This document shows, one piece after another, positions 32,663-41,799 of a DNA stretch of 64,000 nucleotides; position 1 is the stretch's first letter, and each line of letters begins with the position of its first letter. This stretch comes from an uncultured Pseudomonadota bacterium (lineage in GTDB: Bacteria > Myxococcota_A > UBA796 > CAJQPC01): contig CAJXRZ010000018.1 of the NCBI GenBank assembly GCA_913060515.1, forward strand, positions 1-64,000, read 5' to 3'. The translations under genes and the position numbers were made by a program. The notes beneath the pieces are model-generated. The model saw nothing but the letters and a program-made list of their open reading frames with translations. It was not told where the DNA came from and did not search any database.

Positions 32663-33991
32663 TCAGAGGCAGCTGTCGTTGTCGCTGCCCGGGGTGCCGA
32701 AGTCCTTGCTGGTGCCGATGGGCGTGCTCGAAGGACACCACAAGGTCTCGTTGCTGCCGTCGGCGGCATCGCTCACCGAGAACTCCAGCTGCCAGCTCAC
32801 ACCGGCGTCGGTGCGGGAGCCGGTGCCAGGGGAGGTGAAGAGCACGCCGCTGGCGTTGCTCAGGATGACCGTGTCACCGCTGTTGTTCCAGGCAGGAACG
32901 GAGCCGTAGAAGCCGTCGGGGGTGAAGTCCGTGTAGCCCCAGCCGCCGCCGCCGCCGGTGCCGAGCACCGCGTGGCCGCCGTCTGCGAGCACTGCGGTGG
33001 GGTCGGTGAGCTTCAGGTCGCCCACGCCGCCGTCGGCGTCGCTGAGGACCAGGCCCTGCAGGTTCACGCTTCCGCCGCTGATGTTCTTGACCTCGATCCA
33101 CTCGCAGTCGTTGTCGCCGCACTCGCTTGGGTCGGCCATGATCTCGGTGACCAGCAGGTCGCCAGCAACCAGGTTCACCACGCACTTGTCAGCGGGGCAG
33201 TTGGAGACGTAGCCCTTGAAGTCTTCGACATCGCGCGGCACCAACTTGTGGGCGTCGAAGCTGTAGTACAGCGGTCCAATGACCTCGGCGAAGGTGTCGC
33301 CATCTCGCAGCTCCTCGGGGGACTCCTTGCTCCAGTTGTAGAGCAGATCGTCGATGGCCAAGCTGCCGTCTACCTCGAACTCGCCAAAGCCCAGGTCGGT
33401 GTTGGTCACGGAGACGCCGCTCACGCGCACCAGGTGGCTCTCCCAGCCCTCGGAGGTGGCGGGATCGGCCAGCTCAGCGGTGGTCAAGTCGGCCAGGTCG
33501 ACGGGGTTGCCGGAGTCGATGACGGTGACGTCCTCGGCGGCAGTGACGACGATCTGGGTGATGGAGTCAGCGCTGGTCACGTACTCGGCGACGGTGCCGG
33601 TGATGGTGACCTGATCGCCGCGCTTCACGCCGGCCTGGATCTCCGAGTCGGAGAAGACCATGACGCTGTGGAAGGGCTGGTTGTAGCCGTCGTTGACGAA
33701 GAAGGAGAACTCGTCCTCGTCCGTGGTGGCGATGCCGGTGATCGTGACGGAGTCGCCGATCAGGTCCTTGCCGTCGCCAGCGGTGTACACGCCGGTGCGG
33801 GCCTTGTAGATCTCGGTCTCCGCGTCTGCGTCGGCGTCCGAGTCGGTATCGGAGTCCGCATCAGCGTCGGAGTCGGAGTCGGTATCGGAGTCGGAATCGG
33901 CGTCTGCATCTGCTTCGACAGCAGAGGTGTCGGTCACCTCATCCTTGGTGCAGGCGAAGATGGCGAGCAAGCTAAGAAGGGAGAGGGTCAT
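32663..33991 (-). CDS. Asp-rich-linker lipoprotein with OB-like and lamin-tail domains
   Basis: MTLSLLSLLAIFAC is a lipoprotein signal, with AGGAG seven bases before the ATG. Residues 25-60 are an Asp/Ala/Ser linker of DADADSDSD units. Residues 63-245 contain OB-fold-like strands (DLIGDSVTITGIATTDEDEFSFFVNDG, RGDQVTITGTVAEY) as in nuclease-associated OB domains. A lamin-tail domain follows near 270-440 (LLVTEIMADPSECGDNDCEWIEVKNISGGSVNLQGLVLSD). No nuclease catalytic motif is visible between them, so it looks like a surface-binding protein. Transcribed just upstream of the Tat subunit gene, 25 bases apart. Confidence 0.85.
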   Translation of the reverse strand: MTLSLLSLLAIFACTKDEVTDTSAVEADADADSDSDTDSDSDADADSDTDSDADADAETEIYKARTGVYTAGDGKDLIGDSVTITGIATTDEDEFSFFVNDGYNQPFHSVMVFSDSEIQAGVKRGDQVTITGTVAEYVTSADSITQIVVTAAEDVTVIDSGNPVDLADLTTAELADPATSEGWESHLVRVSGVSVTNTDLGFGEFEVDGSLAIDDLLYNWSKESPEELRDGDTFAEVIGPLYYSFDAHKLVPRDVEDFKGYVSNCPADKCVVNLVAGDLLVTEIMADPSECGDNDCEWIEVKNISGGSVNLQGLVLSDADGGVGDLKLTDPTAVLADGGHAVLGTGGGGGWGYTDFTPDGFYGSVPAWNNSGDTVILSNASGVLFTSPGTGSRTDAGVSWQLEFSVSDAADGSNETLWCPSSTPIGTSKDFGTPGSDNDSCL

Positions 33992-34091
33992 GGTGCGCTC
34001 CTGGTGGCGTTTGTGGCGTGTTCTTGGTGTTTTGGCCGCCCTTGATAGCCGATTGGCTGCCGCGCGCCCGCTCAGGCCTTAGATTCTTCAG

Positions 34092-36278
34092 GTGCAGGAT
34101 CCCCTCTCCCCATGCCCCGAGTGCAGCTACGGCGTAGAATCGTCGGTGAAGAGCTGTCCAAATTGTGGGGTAAACCTGGAGAAAGTCCAGTCTTCTTTCT
34201 TGGATTTGTTCTGGAAGAAGGAGACACCGGCCCGCAGCACGGAGACCCTGCAGAGTCTGGAGGTCCACCTCAAAGAAGAGGTTGATCGCCTGCAGGAGAC
34301 CCTCTCTCGCCTAGAACAGACCCGAGGTCCGCTGGCTCAGAGGCGGAATTCTGCTGCCAACCAAGGCCGCAGCACCCGGGCCTTGGACGAGGGGCTCTCC
34401 TCTCTGGATCAGGCCGCGCGCGAGGCCGATCTGCTGCTGCGTCGCCACAAAGGGTTGTTGGCCGGCATCGATCTGGACCGCCGCCACAACAAGCTGCTCT
34501 TGGAGCTGCACAACCCCAGCGAGGAGGCCGATGCACAGCCGGCTCCGGTGATCTGGGATGGCAACCTGCCCCTCCGTGCCCTGGCCGCCCTGCCCAACTC
34601 TCAGGACTGGGTGGGCCTGAGCGCCGATGGACGCCAGCTGCTCTGGCTCAAGGATGGCAGCAGCGAGAAGATTCCTGTGCCGGGCATGGGGGCTCGCCTG
34701 CTCAAGGTCTCCGGGCCTTGGATCGCCGTGGGCGGGGACGGCGCCGTGCAGCTCTACCACCGGCCCTCTTCCGCCTGGATGCAGCCCGCCTCTCTGTCCC
34801 GAGGCACCTTGATCGCCATGGACTTGGCCGAGGACACCCTGCTGGTGGGCATGGACTCCGGCAAGCTGCAGCGCTTCATGCTGCAGGTGCAGTTTGGTGG
34901 GCAGAGCGGCGGCTCGCAGCGCCTCAAAGACGAGGTCGTGGCCCATCCATTTGGCTTGGCCGACGTCGCCCTCTTGGCTGGCGGAAAGCGCGCCATGAGC
35001 TGTGGGGGCGGCTGGATCACCTCTTGGTTCCTCACCGACTCGGGCTTTCAGGAGTTCCACAAGGGCAGCCTGGAGGGCGCCGCGTCTCTCTGTGTGGATG
35101 AGGAAGGCGGTCGGCTCCTGGTGCTTCGCTCCGGACGCATCGCCGAGTGGGACCTGGGACTGACCCGGCTGGCTGGCGAAGTCGAGGTCCCCCCGGACAC
35201 CCAACGGGTGATGTGGGCGCCCGATGGTGTGCGCGCCTTGCTGCTGCGCCCTGGAGGGGTCGAGGTGGCGTCCCTGCGCACCCGCAAGCGCCTTCCCCTC
35301 AAGCTGAACATCGCTGGCGCGCTCCAAGCCATCGCCTTCCGGGGCATGGACTGCGTGGTCTGTTCCGGCAACGCCGTCTTTGACTCCGTGCAGGTCGCCA
35401 AGCTCTCCTTGGAGGACGGCGGACCTACTGGCGTGAGCCTGGGGGAGATCGTGCGGCTGCAGGAGCTGGTGCAGGAGGTGCTGCCCCACGTGCCCAGGAA
35501 CGTCGCCGAGCGGGCCATGGCCGATCAGGTGCTGGTGGAGCAAGGACGGGAGTTCATCGGCGATGCTGGCCGCTTGGCCATCTCCCGCATCGTACAGCGC
35601 GCTGCGGGCGCGGAGCTTCAGCCTGCTGCCCAGCGAATGGGGGCCTTTGAGCTTCTCTTTGAGGAGCTGGAGGATCTGATCGCTGGCTTGCAGCCCGCGG
35701 CCGAGATGGCCGGCTCATTGGGCCCCAGCCTGCGCCGCTTGGTGCGCTTGCCCACCGCCGTGCTCTTGGGTCAGGTGGACCAGGTCCTGGGCGAACTGGA
35801 GCGGGTCTTGGGCGTGGAGAGCACCGAGAAGGAGCTGGACCTGGCCCTCTCCGAGCTTCAGGGTCTGGAGCGGTGGTTGATGGAGATCGAGCGTCTCAGC
35901 AACGGGCTGACGGGCGTGTTCTGGGGCACCCCAGATCGGGCACTGCTCGTAGACGCCGTGCGCCGCCTCGAGGCCGAGCTGCCCGAGGTCGCCGACGCGC
36001 TGCATGCGAGGCTGGCGGCGGTGGTGGTGGGCCGCGTGGACAGCCTCAGCGGGGAGCTGGCCTTGGAGAAGCTGCGGGACCAGCGTAGGAAGGTGCAAGG
36101 CATCGGCGGCCTGGGAGCAGCGGGTGCTGTAGACGAGCTGGAGGAGCGCGTTGACGGCGGGCCCCTGGGTCAGGAGCACGCCGCCCAAGAGCGCGCCGGG
36201 CACCTGGAGCGCCTCGGAGAGGCGCGCCGGGAGCTGGGAGCGGAGACCGAGGCCTTCCTGGAAGTCCAGGGGACCTAA
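34092..36278 (+). CDS. Zinc-ribbon, propeller and coiled-coil protein, 728 aa
   Basis: GTG 34092 opens a cytoplasmic protein with an N-terminal zinc ribbon (CPEC at 8-11 and CPNC at 22-25), a coiled coil at about 50-130, then about 150-440 of beta-rich repeats with WD/propeller features (VIWDGNLPLRALAALPNSQDWVGLSADGRQLLWLKDG, GPWIAVGGDGAVQLYHRP). The last 280 residues are helical coiled coil. No catalytic motif is apparent. The design resembles a scaffold that couples a metal-binding head to a propeller platform. Ends convergent with the universal stress protein gene by four bases. Confidence 0.7.
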   Translation: MQDPLSPCPECSYGVESSVKSCPNCGVNLEKVQSSFLDLFWKKETPARSTETLQSLEVHLKEEVDRLQETLSRLEQTRGPLAQRRNSAANQGRSTRALDEGLSSLDQAAREADLLLRRHKGLLAGIDLDRRHNKLLLELHNPSEEADAQPAPVIWDGNLPLRALAALPNSQDWVGLSADGRQLLWLKDGSSEKIPVPGMGARLLKVSGPWIAVGGDGAVQLYHRPSSAWMQPASLSRGTLIAMDLAEDTLLVGMDSGKLQRFMLQVQFGGQSGGSQRLKDEVVAHPFGLADVALLAGGKRAMSCGGGWITSWFLTDSGFQEFHKGSLEGAASLCVDEEGGRLLVLRSGRIAEWDLGLTRLAGEVEVPPDTQRVMWAPDGVRALLLRPGGVEVASLRTRKRLPLKLNIAGALQAIAFRGMDCVVCSGNAVFDSVQVAKLSLEDGGPTGVSLGEIVRLQELVQEVLPHVPRNVAERAMADQVLVEQGREFIGDAGRLAISRIVQRAAGAELQPAAQRMGAFELLFEELEDLIAGLQPAAEMAGSLGPSLRRLVRLPTAVLLGQVDQVLGELERVLGVESTEKELDLALSELQGLERWLMEIERLSNGLTGVFWGTPDRALLVDAVRRLEAELPEVADALHARLAAVVVGRVDSLSGELALEKLRDQRRKVQGIGGLGAAGAVDELEERVDGGPLGQEHAAQERAGHLERLGEARRELGAETEAFLEVQGT

Positions 36279-36715
36279 GGGCTGTCCTCTGGGACGCGCA
36301 TCACGAGGGTGGGGACCGCGGCGATGCGCACCACCTTCTCGGCCACGCTGCCCATGAAGAACTTTGAGAGACCCGTGCGGCCATGGGTGTGAAGCAGCAG
36401 GAGCTCGTGGCCCTCGGCCCGCTTGGCGATGGCCTCTCCGACCTTTGGCGCGGTGGCCACCTCGGAGTTTCCTCGGTGTGCCTCCGGGATCTTCATCTGC
36501 AGCTTCTCTAGGTCGATGCGCATGTGGTCCAGGATCTCCTGGACCTCGCGTTGCAGCTTGGCGACGTGGCTTCCGACGTAGCGGGTCTCCACGAACTCAG
36601 GGGTGACGAAGAGCAGATCCAGCTTGGCATCCATCTTGGTCGCCCAGCCCACGGCGTCCTGCAGGCGGCGGTCAAGGTCAGGCTCGCGAATGTCAACGGC
36701 GAAGAGAATGCGCAT
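36275..36715 (-). CDS. Universal stress protein (UspA-like)
   Basis: The single-domain, 146-residue protein ends with the ATP-binding motif HGRTGLSKFFMGSVAEKVVR (GxxGx9GS) and ALVMRV-like VPTLVMRV, and starts MRILFAVDIREPDLD. These fit the ATP-binding UspA subgroup, although the usual N-terminal VDGS-like loop reads VDIREPD. Such proteins support survival under stress; no specific partner is indicated. AAAGGAG lies seven bases before the start. Confidence 0.9.
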   Translation of the reverse strand: MRILFAVDIREPDLDRRLQDAVGWATKMDAKLDLLFVTPEFVETRYVGSHVAKLQREVQEILDHMRIDLEKLQMKIPEAHRGNSEVATAPKVGEAIAKRAEGHELLLLHTHGRTGLSKFFMGSVAEKVVRIAAVPTLVMRVPEDSP

Positions 36716-36931
36716 GACGAACTCCTTTGGTGTGGGTTGGTGCTAGCAGCTGAGCCTCACCAGCACTTTGGGAGGGGCTAGGTGGCCTAACTGTCTGTAG
36801 TTTAACGTCTTGCAGTGAAGGAATCTCTACTGGAAGCGAGAGCTCGTGCCTGAAGCTGAGCTAGCGCACGAAATATCAAAACCAGCCCCCTTCGCCTCCC
36901 TACCTTCAGATCACACAAAGAAGGGAGTCAC

Positions 36932-37867
36932 ATGCTCACCGACCACTGGTACGCCGTCACGACCTCCTCCGAGCTGGGCGCCAAACCCGTGGGTCTACGC
37001 CGGCTCGCGCGCGACCTTGTCCTCTGGCGGACCCCCGATGGCCAAGCCTGTTGTGCGGTGGATGCCTGTCCCCACCGGGGCGCCGCTCTGAGTCGAGGCC
37101 GCTTGCACAAAGGCTGCTTGGAGTGTCCCTACCATGGGCTTCGTTTTGAAGGGCAAGGGGCCTGTGTCGCCGTTCCAGCCCACCCAGATGCGGCCATTCC
37201 GCCGGCCCTTCACCTGAGCACCCTGCCCGTACGGGAGGCCCACGGCCTGGTCTGGGTCTTCAACGGCCAGGACCCCAAAGTGGACATCCCCTGGGACGCA
37301 GCCTTTGAGACCGCGCTCAAGGCAGAGGGCGGGGTGTTCGTGGATCTGAGCGATCACTTCGATGTCTCCTACCTGCGCGTGATGGAGAACCTGACGGACT
37401 ACCACCACGTGGCCCACGTTCACCGCAGGACGGCCCCGGTGCCCGCCCAGGTCACCGCCTTCTCGGCCCGGCGGGATGGGCTCAACGTGTACGTGCAGGG
37501 CACTCTGGGCAAGCCTGGGGAGCGCGGTCACATGAAGGCCAGCACCCACATCGTGGCGCCCTGTTTGGCCCAGCTGGACTTTGGTGGGCTGGCCCGCTTT
37601 GCCGTGTGTGCCACGCCCATCGACGCCGACAATGTGTGGCTCTTTGCCCGCTACAGCCAGACCGCCCTGCGCTTCCCTGGCCTGGAGGGTCTGCTCACAC
37701 GCCTGCTGGGCGCCTTTGACTACCGCCTGCTTCAGCGCCGGGAAGACGCCCCGATCTGGCGCTCCCAGCGCTTGCCAGACCCCGCTGACATCGGCCGCTA
37801 CACCTTGCTGCCGGCCGATGAAGGCATCCGCCTGTACTTTGAGATCCACCAGGAGCTCTCTCAGTGA
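36932..37867 (+). CDS. Rieske non-heme iron oxygenase, alpha-subunit type
   Basis: The N-terminal Rieske domain has CPHR at 46-49 and CPYHG at 65-69, the 2Fe-2S ligands. The mononuclear iron site reads ENLTDYHHVAHVH at about 153-165 with the expected Asn/Asp and two histidines. At 311 residues it is a short ring-hydroxylating or vanillate-demethylase-like oxygenase. A reductase must come from elsewhere. GGGAG lies five bases before ATG. The next gene overlaps by four bases (GTGA) and encodes an AraC-type regulator, so substrate sensing may be linked. Confidence 0.9.
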   Translation: MLTDHWYAVTTSSELGAKPVGLRRLARDLVLWRTPDGQACCAVDACPHRGAALSRGRLHKGCLECPYHGLRFEGQGACVAVPAHPDAAIPPALHLSTLPVREAHGLVWVFNGQDPKVDIPWDAAFETALKAEGGVFVDLSDHFDVSYLRVMENLTDYHHVAHVHRRTAPVPAQVTAFSARRDGLNVYVQGTLGKPGERGHMKASTHIVAPCLAQLDFGGLARFAVCATPIDADNVWLFARYSQTALRFPGLEGLLTRLLGAFDYRLLQRREDAPIWRSQRLPDPADIGRYTLLPADEGIRLYFEIHQELSQ

Positions 37868-38709
37868 CCGTCTCGGCACGCATCCATCGGGTTCACCGGG
37901 CCGTGCTCTTCATTGAGCCGCGCCTGTTCACCCCGCTGCGTGCCCAAGATGTGGCCAACGCAGTGGGCGGGGCCCTCTCCGAGCTGCAGCGCCAAGTCAC
38001 CCAGGTCTACGGGATCTCGGTGGCCGCCTACATTCGCGCCCGTCGCCTGAGCGAGGCGGCCTGCATGCTGCGGGAGGGGGCCCAGGATGTGCTCGGCATC
38101 GCGCTCTTGTGCCAGTACACCAGCCAGGCCGCCTTTAGTCGTGCCTTCAAGGCCCACTTTGGCGTACCCCCTGGCGCCTACCGAAGGGGGCTGGGCGCTG
38201 CCCACGCCGAGGTCAGCGCGGCGTCGGTTCAAGAGCTGGTGCACCGGGAGGCCTTGCCGCGCAGCCCCACCTTCCGTTGGCTGCACCAGGACCGCCCCTT
38301 GATGGGTTTGCGGACCCGTGTGGACCCCAGGGAACTGGCCGACTTTCAGGCAGCCCAGACGGCCTTGGTGCAAGCGGTTGGAGAGCGGCATGAGGCGGTG
38401 GGCATGGTGACCTCGCCGGGGGAGAGCCAGCACTTGGACTTGTTCTTGGGGGTGGATGATCCAAGCACGGGGGACCCCGGTCCGCTGCACCGAGATCACT
38501 TGAAAGCCGGCCTCTATGCTGTCTTTTACCACCGAGGTCCCCCGGAGATGGTCCGTCACTCCATCGCGCGCTTCGTGCAAGCCTGGACCCCGGGCCCCGG
38601 CATGTTGTTGGGACAGCGCAACGCCGCCGAGATCTTTGCCTTGGACCAGCGCGAGAGCCCCGCCTTGGAGCTGGCCCTCTGGGTCGCGGTGGACGCCGAA
38701 GCGGGCTAG
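37864..38709 (+). CDS. AraC-family regulator with GyrI-like effector domain
   Basis: Residues 6-110 form an AraC DNA-binding domain with two helix-turn-helix units (ALSELQRQVTQVYGISVAAYIRARRLSEAA and IALLCQYTSQAAFSRAFKAHFGVPPGAYRRG). Residues about 130-281 are GyrI/effector-binding-like (LPRSPTFRWLHQDRPLMGLRTRV ... LKAGLYAVFYHRGPPEMV). GTG 37864 overlaps the oxygenase stop. It probably controls the oxygenase or its own operon in response to a small ligand. Confidence 0.87.
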   Translation: MTVSARIHRVHRAVLFIEPRLFTPLRAQDVANAVGGALSELQRQVTQVYGISVAAYIRARRLSEAACMLREGAQDVLGIALLCQYTSQAAFSRAFKAHFGVPPGAYRRGLGAAHAEVSAASVQELVHREALPRSPTFRWLHQDRPLMGLRTRVDPRELADFQAAQTALVQAVGERHEAVGMVTSPGESQHLDLFLGVDDPSTGDPGPLHRDHLKAGLYAVFYHRGPPEMVRHSIARFVQAWTPGPGMLLGQRNAAEIFALDQRESPALELALWVAVDAEAG

Positions 38710-38733
38710 TCTGCAGGACTCTTGGAGCTGCCC

Positions 38734-39327
38734 ATGACCCTTGCGATGCTGAGCCTGCTGACCCTGTCTGGCTGTGCCCAGGAGCCCTTTATGGTGGAGG
38801 TGGTCAACAGCAGCGGAGCCCCCCTGACCCTGGAGTGGGAGACCCCGGACTCGGATGATGCGGGCCAGCTCATCTGGGACGGCGTGGTCATCCCTGAGGA
38901 GGGCGGCACCTTCGAGTACACCGGAGCTCCGGAGCGGCGGCGGAGCTGGGATGTGCAGGTCACCGCCTTGGGGTCTTGGGCGACGGGCACGCGCACCTTG
39001 CCCGACCAAGAGCGAGATCAGATCGGGGTCTTGGAGTGGAGCCAGGACGACATCACCAACTTCGAGCTCCTGGTGACCTCGGGTGTGGCGGTGACGGGCT
39101 TCTACATCAAACCCAACGACGAGGGCGCCATCGCGCCCGATGAAGAGCCCGGGCAGAACTATGGCCCGCTGGCCGCTGGGGAGCCCTCCTCCATCTCCAG
39201 AACCCCCATCGACGCAGGCTTTGCCTGGGTTGCGCGCAGTGAAGAGGGGCAGGCCCAGGGCGTCATCTTGGGCTCCGAACACTGGAAGGGCATGACGATT
39301 AATCTGGATTTAGAAGGTGCTCGCTGA
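38734..39327 (+). CDS. Hypothetical lipoprotein, 197 aa
   Basis: ATG 38734 is preferred over an upstream TTG because GGAG lies six bases before it. MTLAMLSLLTLSGC is a full lipobox signal. The mature part is beta-rich (MVEVVNSSGAPLTLEWETPDSDDAGQLIWDGVVIPEEGGTFEYTG) and acidic, recalling beta-sandwich proteins of DUF-type in myxobacteria. It begins 24 bases after the regulator gene. No function is proposed. Confidence 0.65.
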   Translation: MTLAMLSLLTLSGCAQEPFMVEVVNSSGAPLTLEWETPDSDDAGQLIWDGVVIPEEGGTFEYTGAPERRRSWDVQVTALGSWATGTRTLPDQERDQIGVLEWSQDDITNFELLVTSGVAVTGFYIKPNDEGAIAPDEEPGQNYGPLAAGEPSSISRTPIDAGFAWVARSEEGQAQGVILGSEHWKGMTINLDLEGAR

Positions 39328-39380
39328 CGCCATCTTGACGCTCTGCTACGCTGGCGGCTGACCAGCGATTGGAGCCCCAG

Positions 39381-39914
39381 ATGCGAAACCTGACCCTTGC
39401 TTTGAGCTTTTGTGCCCTCCTCGTGGCCTGTGAGAAGGACACGGAGGAGGACAGCAACACCGAGGACACCAACGTCGAGGCGGACGCGGACACCGACGCC
39501 GACTCGGACTCGGACACCGACTCGGATGCGGACTCGGACGCCGACAGCGATGCGGACTCAGACGCCGACAGCGACGCCGACTCGGACGCGGACAGCGACG
39601 CCGACGCCGATCCAGACTTGGTCTGGGACGATGTGCAGCCCATCTTCCAGTCCAAGTGCATCAACTGCCATGTGGGCGGCACCAGCGGCGGCCTGACCAT
39701 CACCGGCAAGTCCAGCATCGTGAACGCGCCCAGCTCCCTCTCTGGCTACGACTACATCGAGCCCGGGGATCTGGACAAGAGCTACCTGTGGCGCAAGCTG
39801 CAGAACACCCACAAGGATGTGGGCGGCAAGGGGGTGCAGATGCCCAAGTCCGGCAGCGTCTCCTCCGCCGAGCTCTCGGATCTGGAAGACTGGATCGTCG
39901 CCGGCGCTCAGTAG
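39381..39914 (+). CDS. Cytochrome c lipoprotein with long Asp-rich linker, 177 aa
   Basis: From ATG 39381 the signal [17 protein letters not shown] ends at a lipid-accepting cysteine. Residues about 32-76 are a long DADSDSD-type linker, the most regular of the three in this window (DSDAD and related units). A small cytochrome-like domain follows with the heme motif CINCH at about 93-97 and then MPKSG with a methionine as possible distal ligand, as in planctomycete-type cytochrome c domains. It probably binds one heme at the cell surface. Ends overlapping the hydrolase gene on the other strand by seven bases. Confidence 0.85.
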   Translation: MRNLTLALSFCALLVACEKDTEEDSNTEDTNVEADADTDADSDSDTDSDADSDADSDADSDADSDADSDADSDADADPDLVWDDVQPIFQSKCINCHVGGTSGGLTITGKSSIVNAPSSLSGYDYIEPGDLDKSYLWRKLQNTHKDVGGKGVQMPKSGSVSSAELSDLEDWIVAGAQ

Positions 39915-40801
39915 CCGATCGGCTCCAGGAAGGGACCCACCGCTGCCTGAAAGGCCGCGCGGTCCACCTCGGCGAGCTGCTGGTGCCCCAGGCCGGGTGT
40001 TACCACCAGCTCCCCGTACTGGCCCAAGGCCTGGGCCTCCTCCAGGGTCACTCTGGGGTCGTCCTGGCCGTGCAACACCAGCACCGGGGCGTTGACCTTG
40101 GAGATGTAGTCCTGGGGGTTGTGGTCCGCGGCCTGAAAACCCATCTGCCGGCTGCCCCAGAAGAGCAGCAGCTCGGTGCCTGGCCAGGGGGGCAGACCCA
40201 TGTTGTTGAAGCGCTGGCGCACGGTGGTGTCAAAGCGCCCAAAGCAGCCCTCGGCGATGACCGCGTCGACCTCTAGGCCCAGGGGCCCGGTGGCCCGAAG
40301 GATGGCTGCGGCCCCCATGGAGAAGCCGTAGAGGATGACCGGGCCTTGGGTGCCCTCGACCACCTCCACCACATCTTGGGCTTCCCGCCAACCCACCGAT
40401 GTGGTGTTTCCGGGGCTGTCTCCGTGACCGCGAAAGTCCACGCTGATCAAGTCCCAGCCGCCCTTGTCCATCGCAGCGGCCGTGGGGCTGACCTGGGCCC
40501 GGTTGGCCGCGTAGCCGTGGAAGAAGAAGATGGTGCCGACCGTCTCTCGCTCACCGGATGTGTGGCTGACGGCCAAGCCCTCCTCTCTGGGCCAATCCGT
40601 GCCCGCTGGCTTGGGGATTCGGGCGCCGGTGAACAGGAGCTTGGCCTTGTCAAGCCCAGTGAGATCCTCGGGATTCGGGGTGCGCGTCCCCGCCTCCACA
40701 AAGTGGGTCAGGGCGTAGGCGTGGTTCCAAGCCAGCACGTTGACCGCGCCAAAGCTGGCCAGCAGAGCGACTGCGATTCCCCCGGCCCAGCGCTTTCTCA
40801 C
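39908..40801 (-). CDS. Alpha/beta hydrolase, membrane-anchored
   Basis: GTG 40801 overlaps the stop of the upstream hydrolase (GTGA). One N-terminal helix ([22 protein letters not shown]) anchors it. The domain has [11 protein letters not shown] (oxyanion), GFSMGA nucleophile elbow, HGQDDPRV acid and GLGHQQL histidine, the complete catalytic triad. It resembles BAAT/DLH-type or bem46-like serine hydrolases. Substrate unknown. Third gene of a set that starts with the FG-GAP/MopE lipoprotein. Confidence 0.87.
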   Translation of the reverse strand: MRKRWAGGIAVALLASFGAVNVLAWNHAYALTHFVEAGTRTPNPEDLTGLDKAKLLFTGARIPKPAGTDWPREEGLAVSHTSGERETVGTIFFFHGYAANRAQVSPTAAAMDKGGWDLISVDFRGHGDSPGNTTSVGWREAQDVVEVVEGTQGPVILYGFSMGAAAILRATGPLGLEVDAVIAEGCFGRFDTTVRQRFNNMGLPPWPGTELLLFWGSRQMGFQAADHNPQDYISKVNAPVLVLHGQDDPRVTLEEAQALGQYGELVVTPGLGHQQLAEVDRAAFQAAVGPFLEPIGY

Positions 40802-41799
40802 AGGCTCTCCAGGTTGGCTTGGATCTGCTCGGCAGCTTGCTGCCAGGCCACATCCAGCGGCAAGTAGTGCCCGCTCTCCAGCTCCACCAAAGGCGCCTGA
40901 ATGCTCCGGGCCAAGCTGTGTTGCCGGCGGGGCACCACCACGTTGTCGTAGCGGGCAGTCAGGAAAAACACCGGCATCTCCAGGCTCTCGTAGGCTTGCT
41001 CTAGTTGCCCTTGCCATTGAGGAGAGACGCCGTCTTGGGCGATGAGCAAGGGGCTCTCGAGGGAGTACGGCTGGCCGGCGTGATCTACCCAGATTTTCTG
41101 CATTTGCTCCTGGTCGATGAACATGCCGGCGAAGGGCTGCTGGGGAGGGCCGAGGGGGTCCGGCGGGTCCTGAGTCAGGATGCGCGGCATGATGCGGGGG
41201 ACCACTGCGCTCTGGATGCGCGAGTAGTCCAAGGGCACAACGGGGGCCAGCAGCTGCATGGAGGCCACCCCTTGAGGCTCCTGATGGGCCGCCAGGACCG
41301 CCGTCGCCGCGCCGTAGCTGTGGGCGATGACGTGGGTGGGCAGGGGGCTGCGGGCCTGTACCGCGCTCAAGCTGCTGAGCTGGTCCTGCACGTAGTCCCA
41401 GGAGTCTGCGTCCTCCGGCTGACCGGTGCTGTCAAAGTGCCCCCGCCAGGAGAGGGCGTAGAGGTTGTACTCGGGCCCAAAGAAGGCGAAGAGACGCGCC
41501 CAGGCCCATGCCCCGCTGCTGGCGCCGTGCACGAAGTAGAGGTTCGCGGTGGCGCTGGGGCTCTCGCGGTAGTGCACGACCAGGTCAACGCCTGGCGCAC
41601 TCTGGACCTGGAAGCTTGGGTAGGCGCTCATAGGCTGCACCGGGTGCCCGGCCACGCTGTCTTGGGCGGCCAATGCGATGCGCTCTGGCGGTGGCTCCTC
41701 CAGGCCCTTTTGTAGACCTGCTAGGTCCGCGCTCACCCACACCAGAGCCCCAAGAGCCAGGAGTGCACCGGCCCCCATCAGGGTGGTCTTTGGATTCAC
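40798..41799 (-). CDS. Second alpha/beta hydrolase, membrane-anchored, with AHSYG elbow
   Basis: GTG 41799 overlaps the stop of the FG-GAP/MopE gene by four bases. A single N-terminal helix (LMGAGALLALGALVWVS) is followed by a hydrolase domain: YFVHGASSGAWAWARLF (oxyanion), IAHSYGAA elbow, where the usual first Gly is Ala, TARYDNVV for the acid and ESGHYL for the histidine. Triad residues are present. Similar domain topology to its downstream neighbour, but only weak sequence likeness, so a recent duplication is not evident. Confidence 0.85.
   Translation of the reverse strand: MNPKTTLMGAGALLALGALVWVSADLAGLQKGLEEPPPERIALAAQDSVAGHPVQPMSAYPSFQVQSAPGVDLVVHYRESPSATANLYFVHGASSGAWAWARLFAFFGPEYNLYALSWRGHFDSTGQPEDADSWDYVQDQLSSLSAVQARSPLPTHVIAHSYGAATAVLAAHQEPQGVASMQLLAPVVPLDYSRIQSAVVPRIMPRILTQDPPDPLGPPQQPFAGMFIDQEQMQKIWVDHAGQPYSLESPLLIAQDGVSPQWQGQLEQAYESLEMPVFFLTARYDNVVVPRRQHSLARSIQAPLVELESGHYLPLDVAWQQAAEQIQANLESL

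Noticed and set aside
32240-34045. 601-residue plus-strand frame rich in Val and Gly
   Set aside because: It is antisense to the Asp-rich lipoprotein and Tat subunit genes; its repeats mirror the Asp codons on the other strand.
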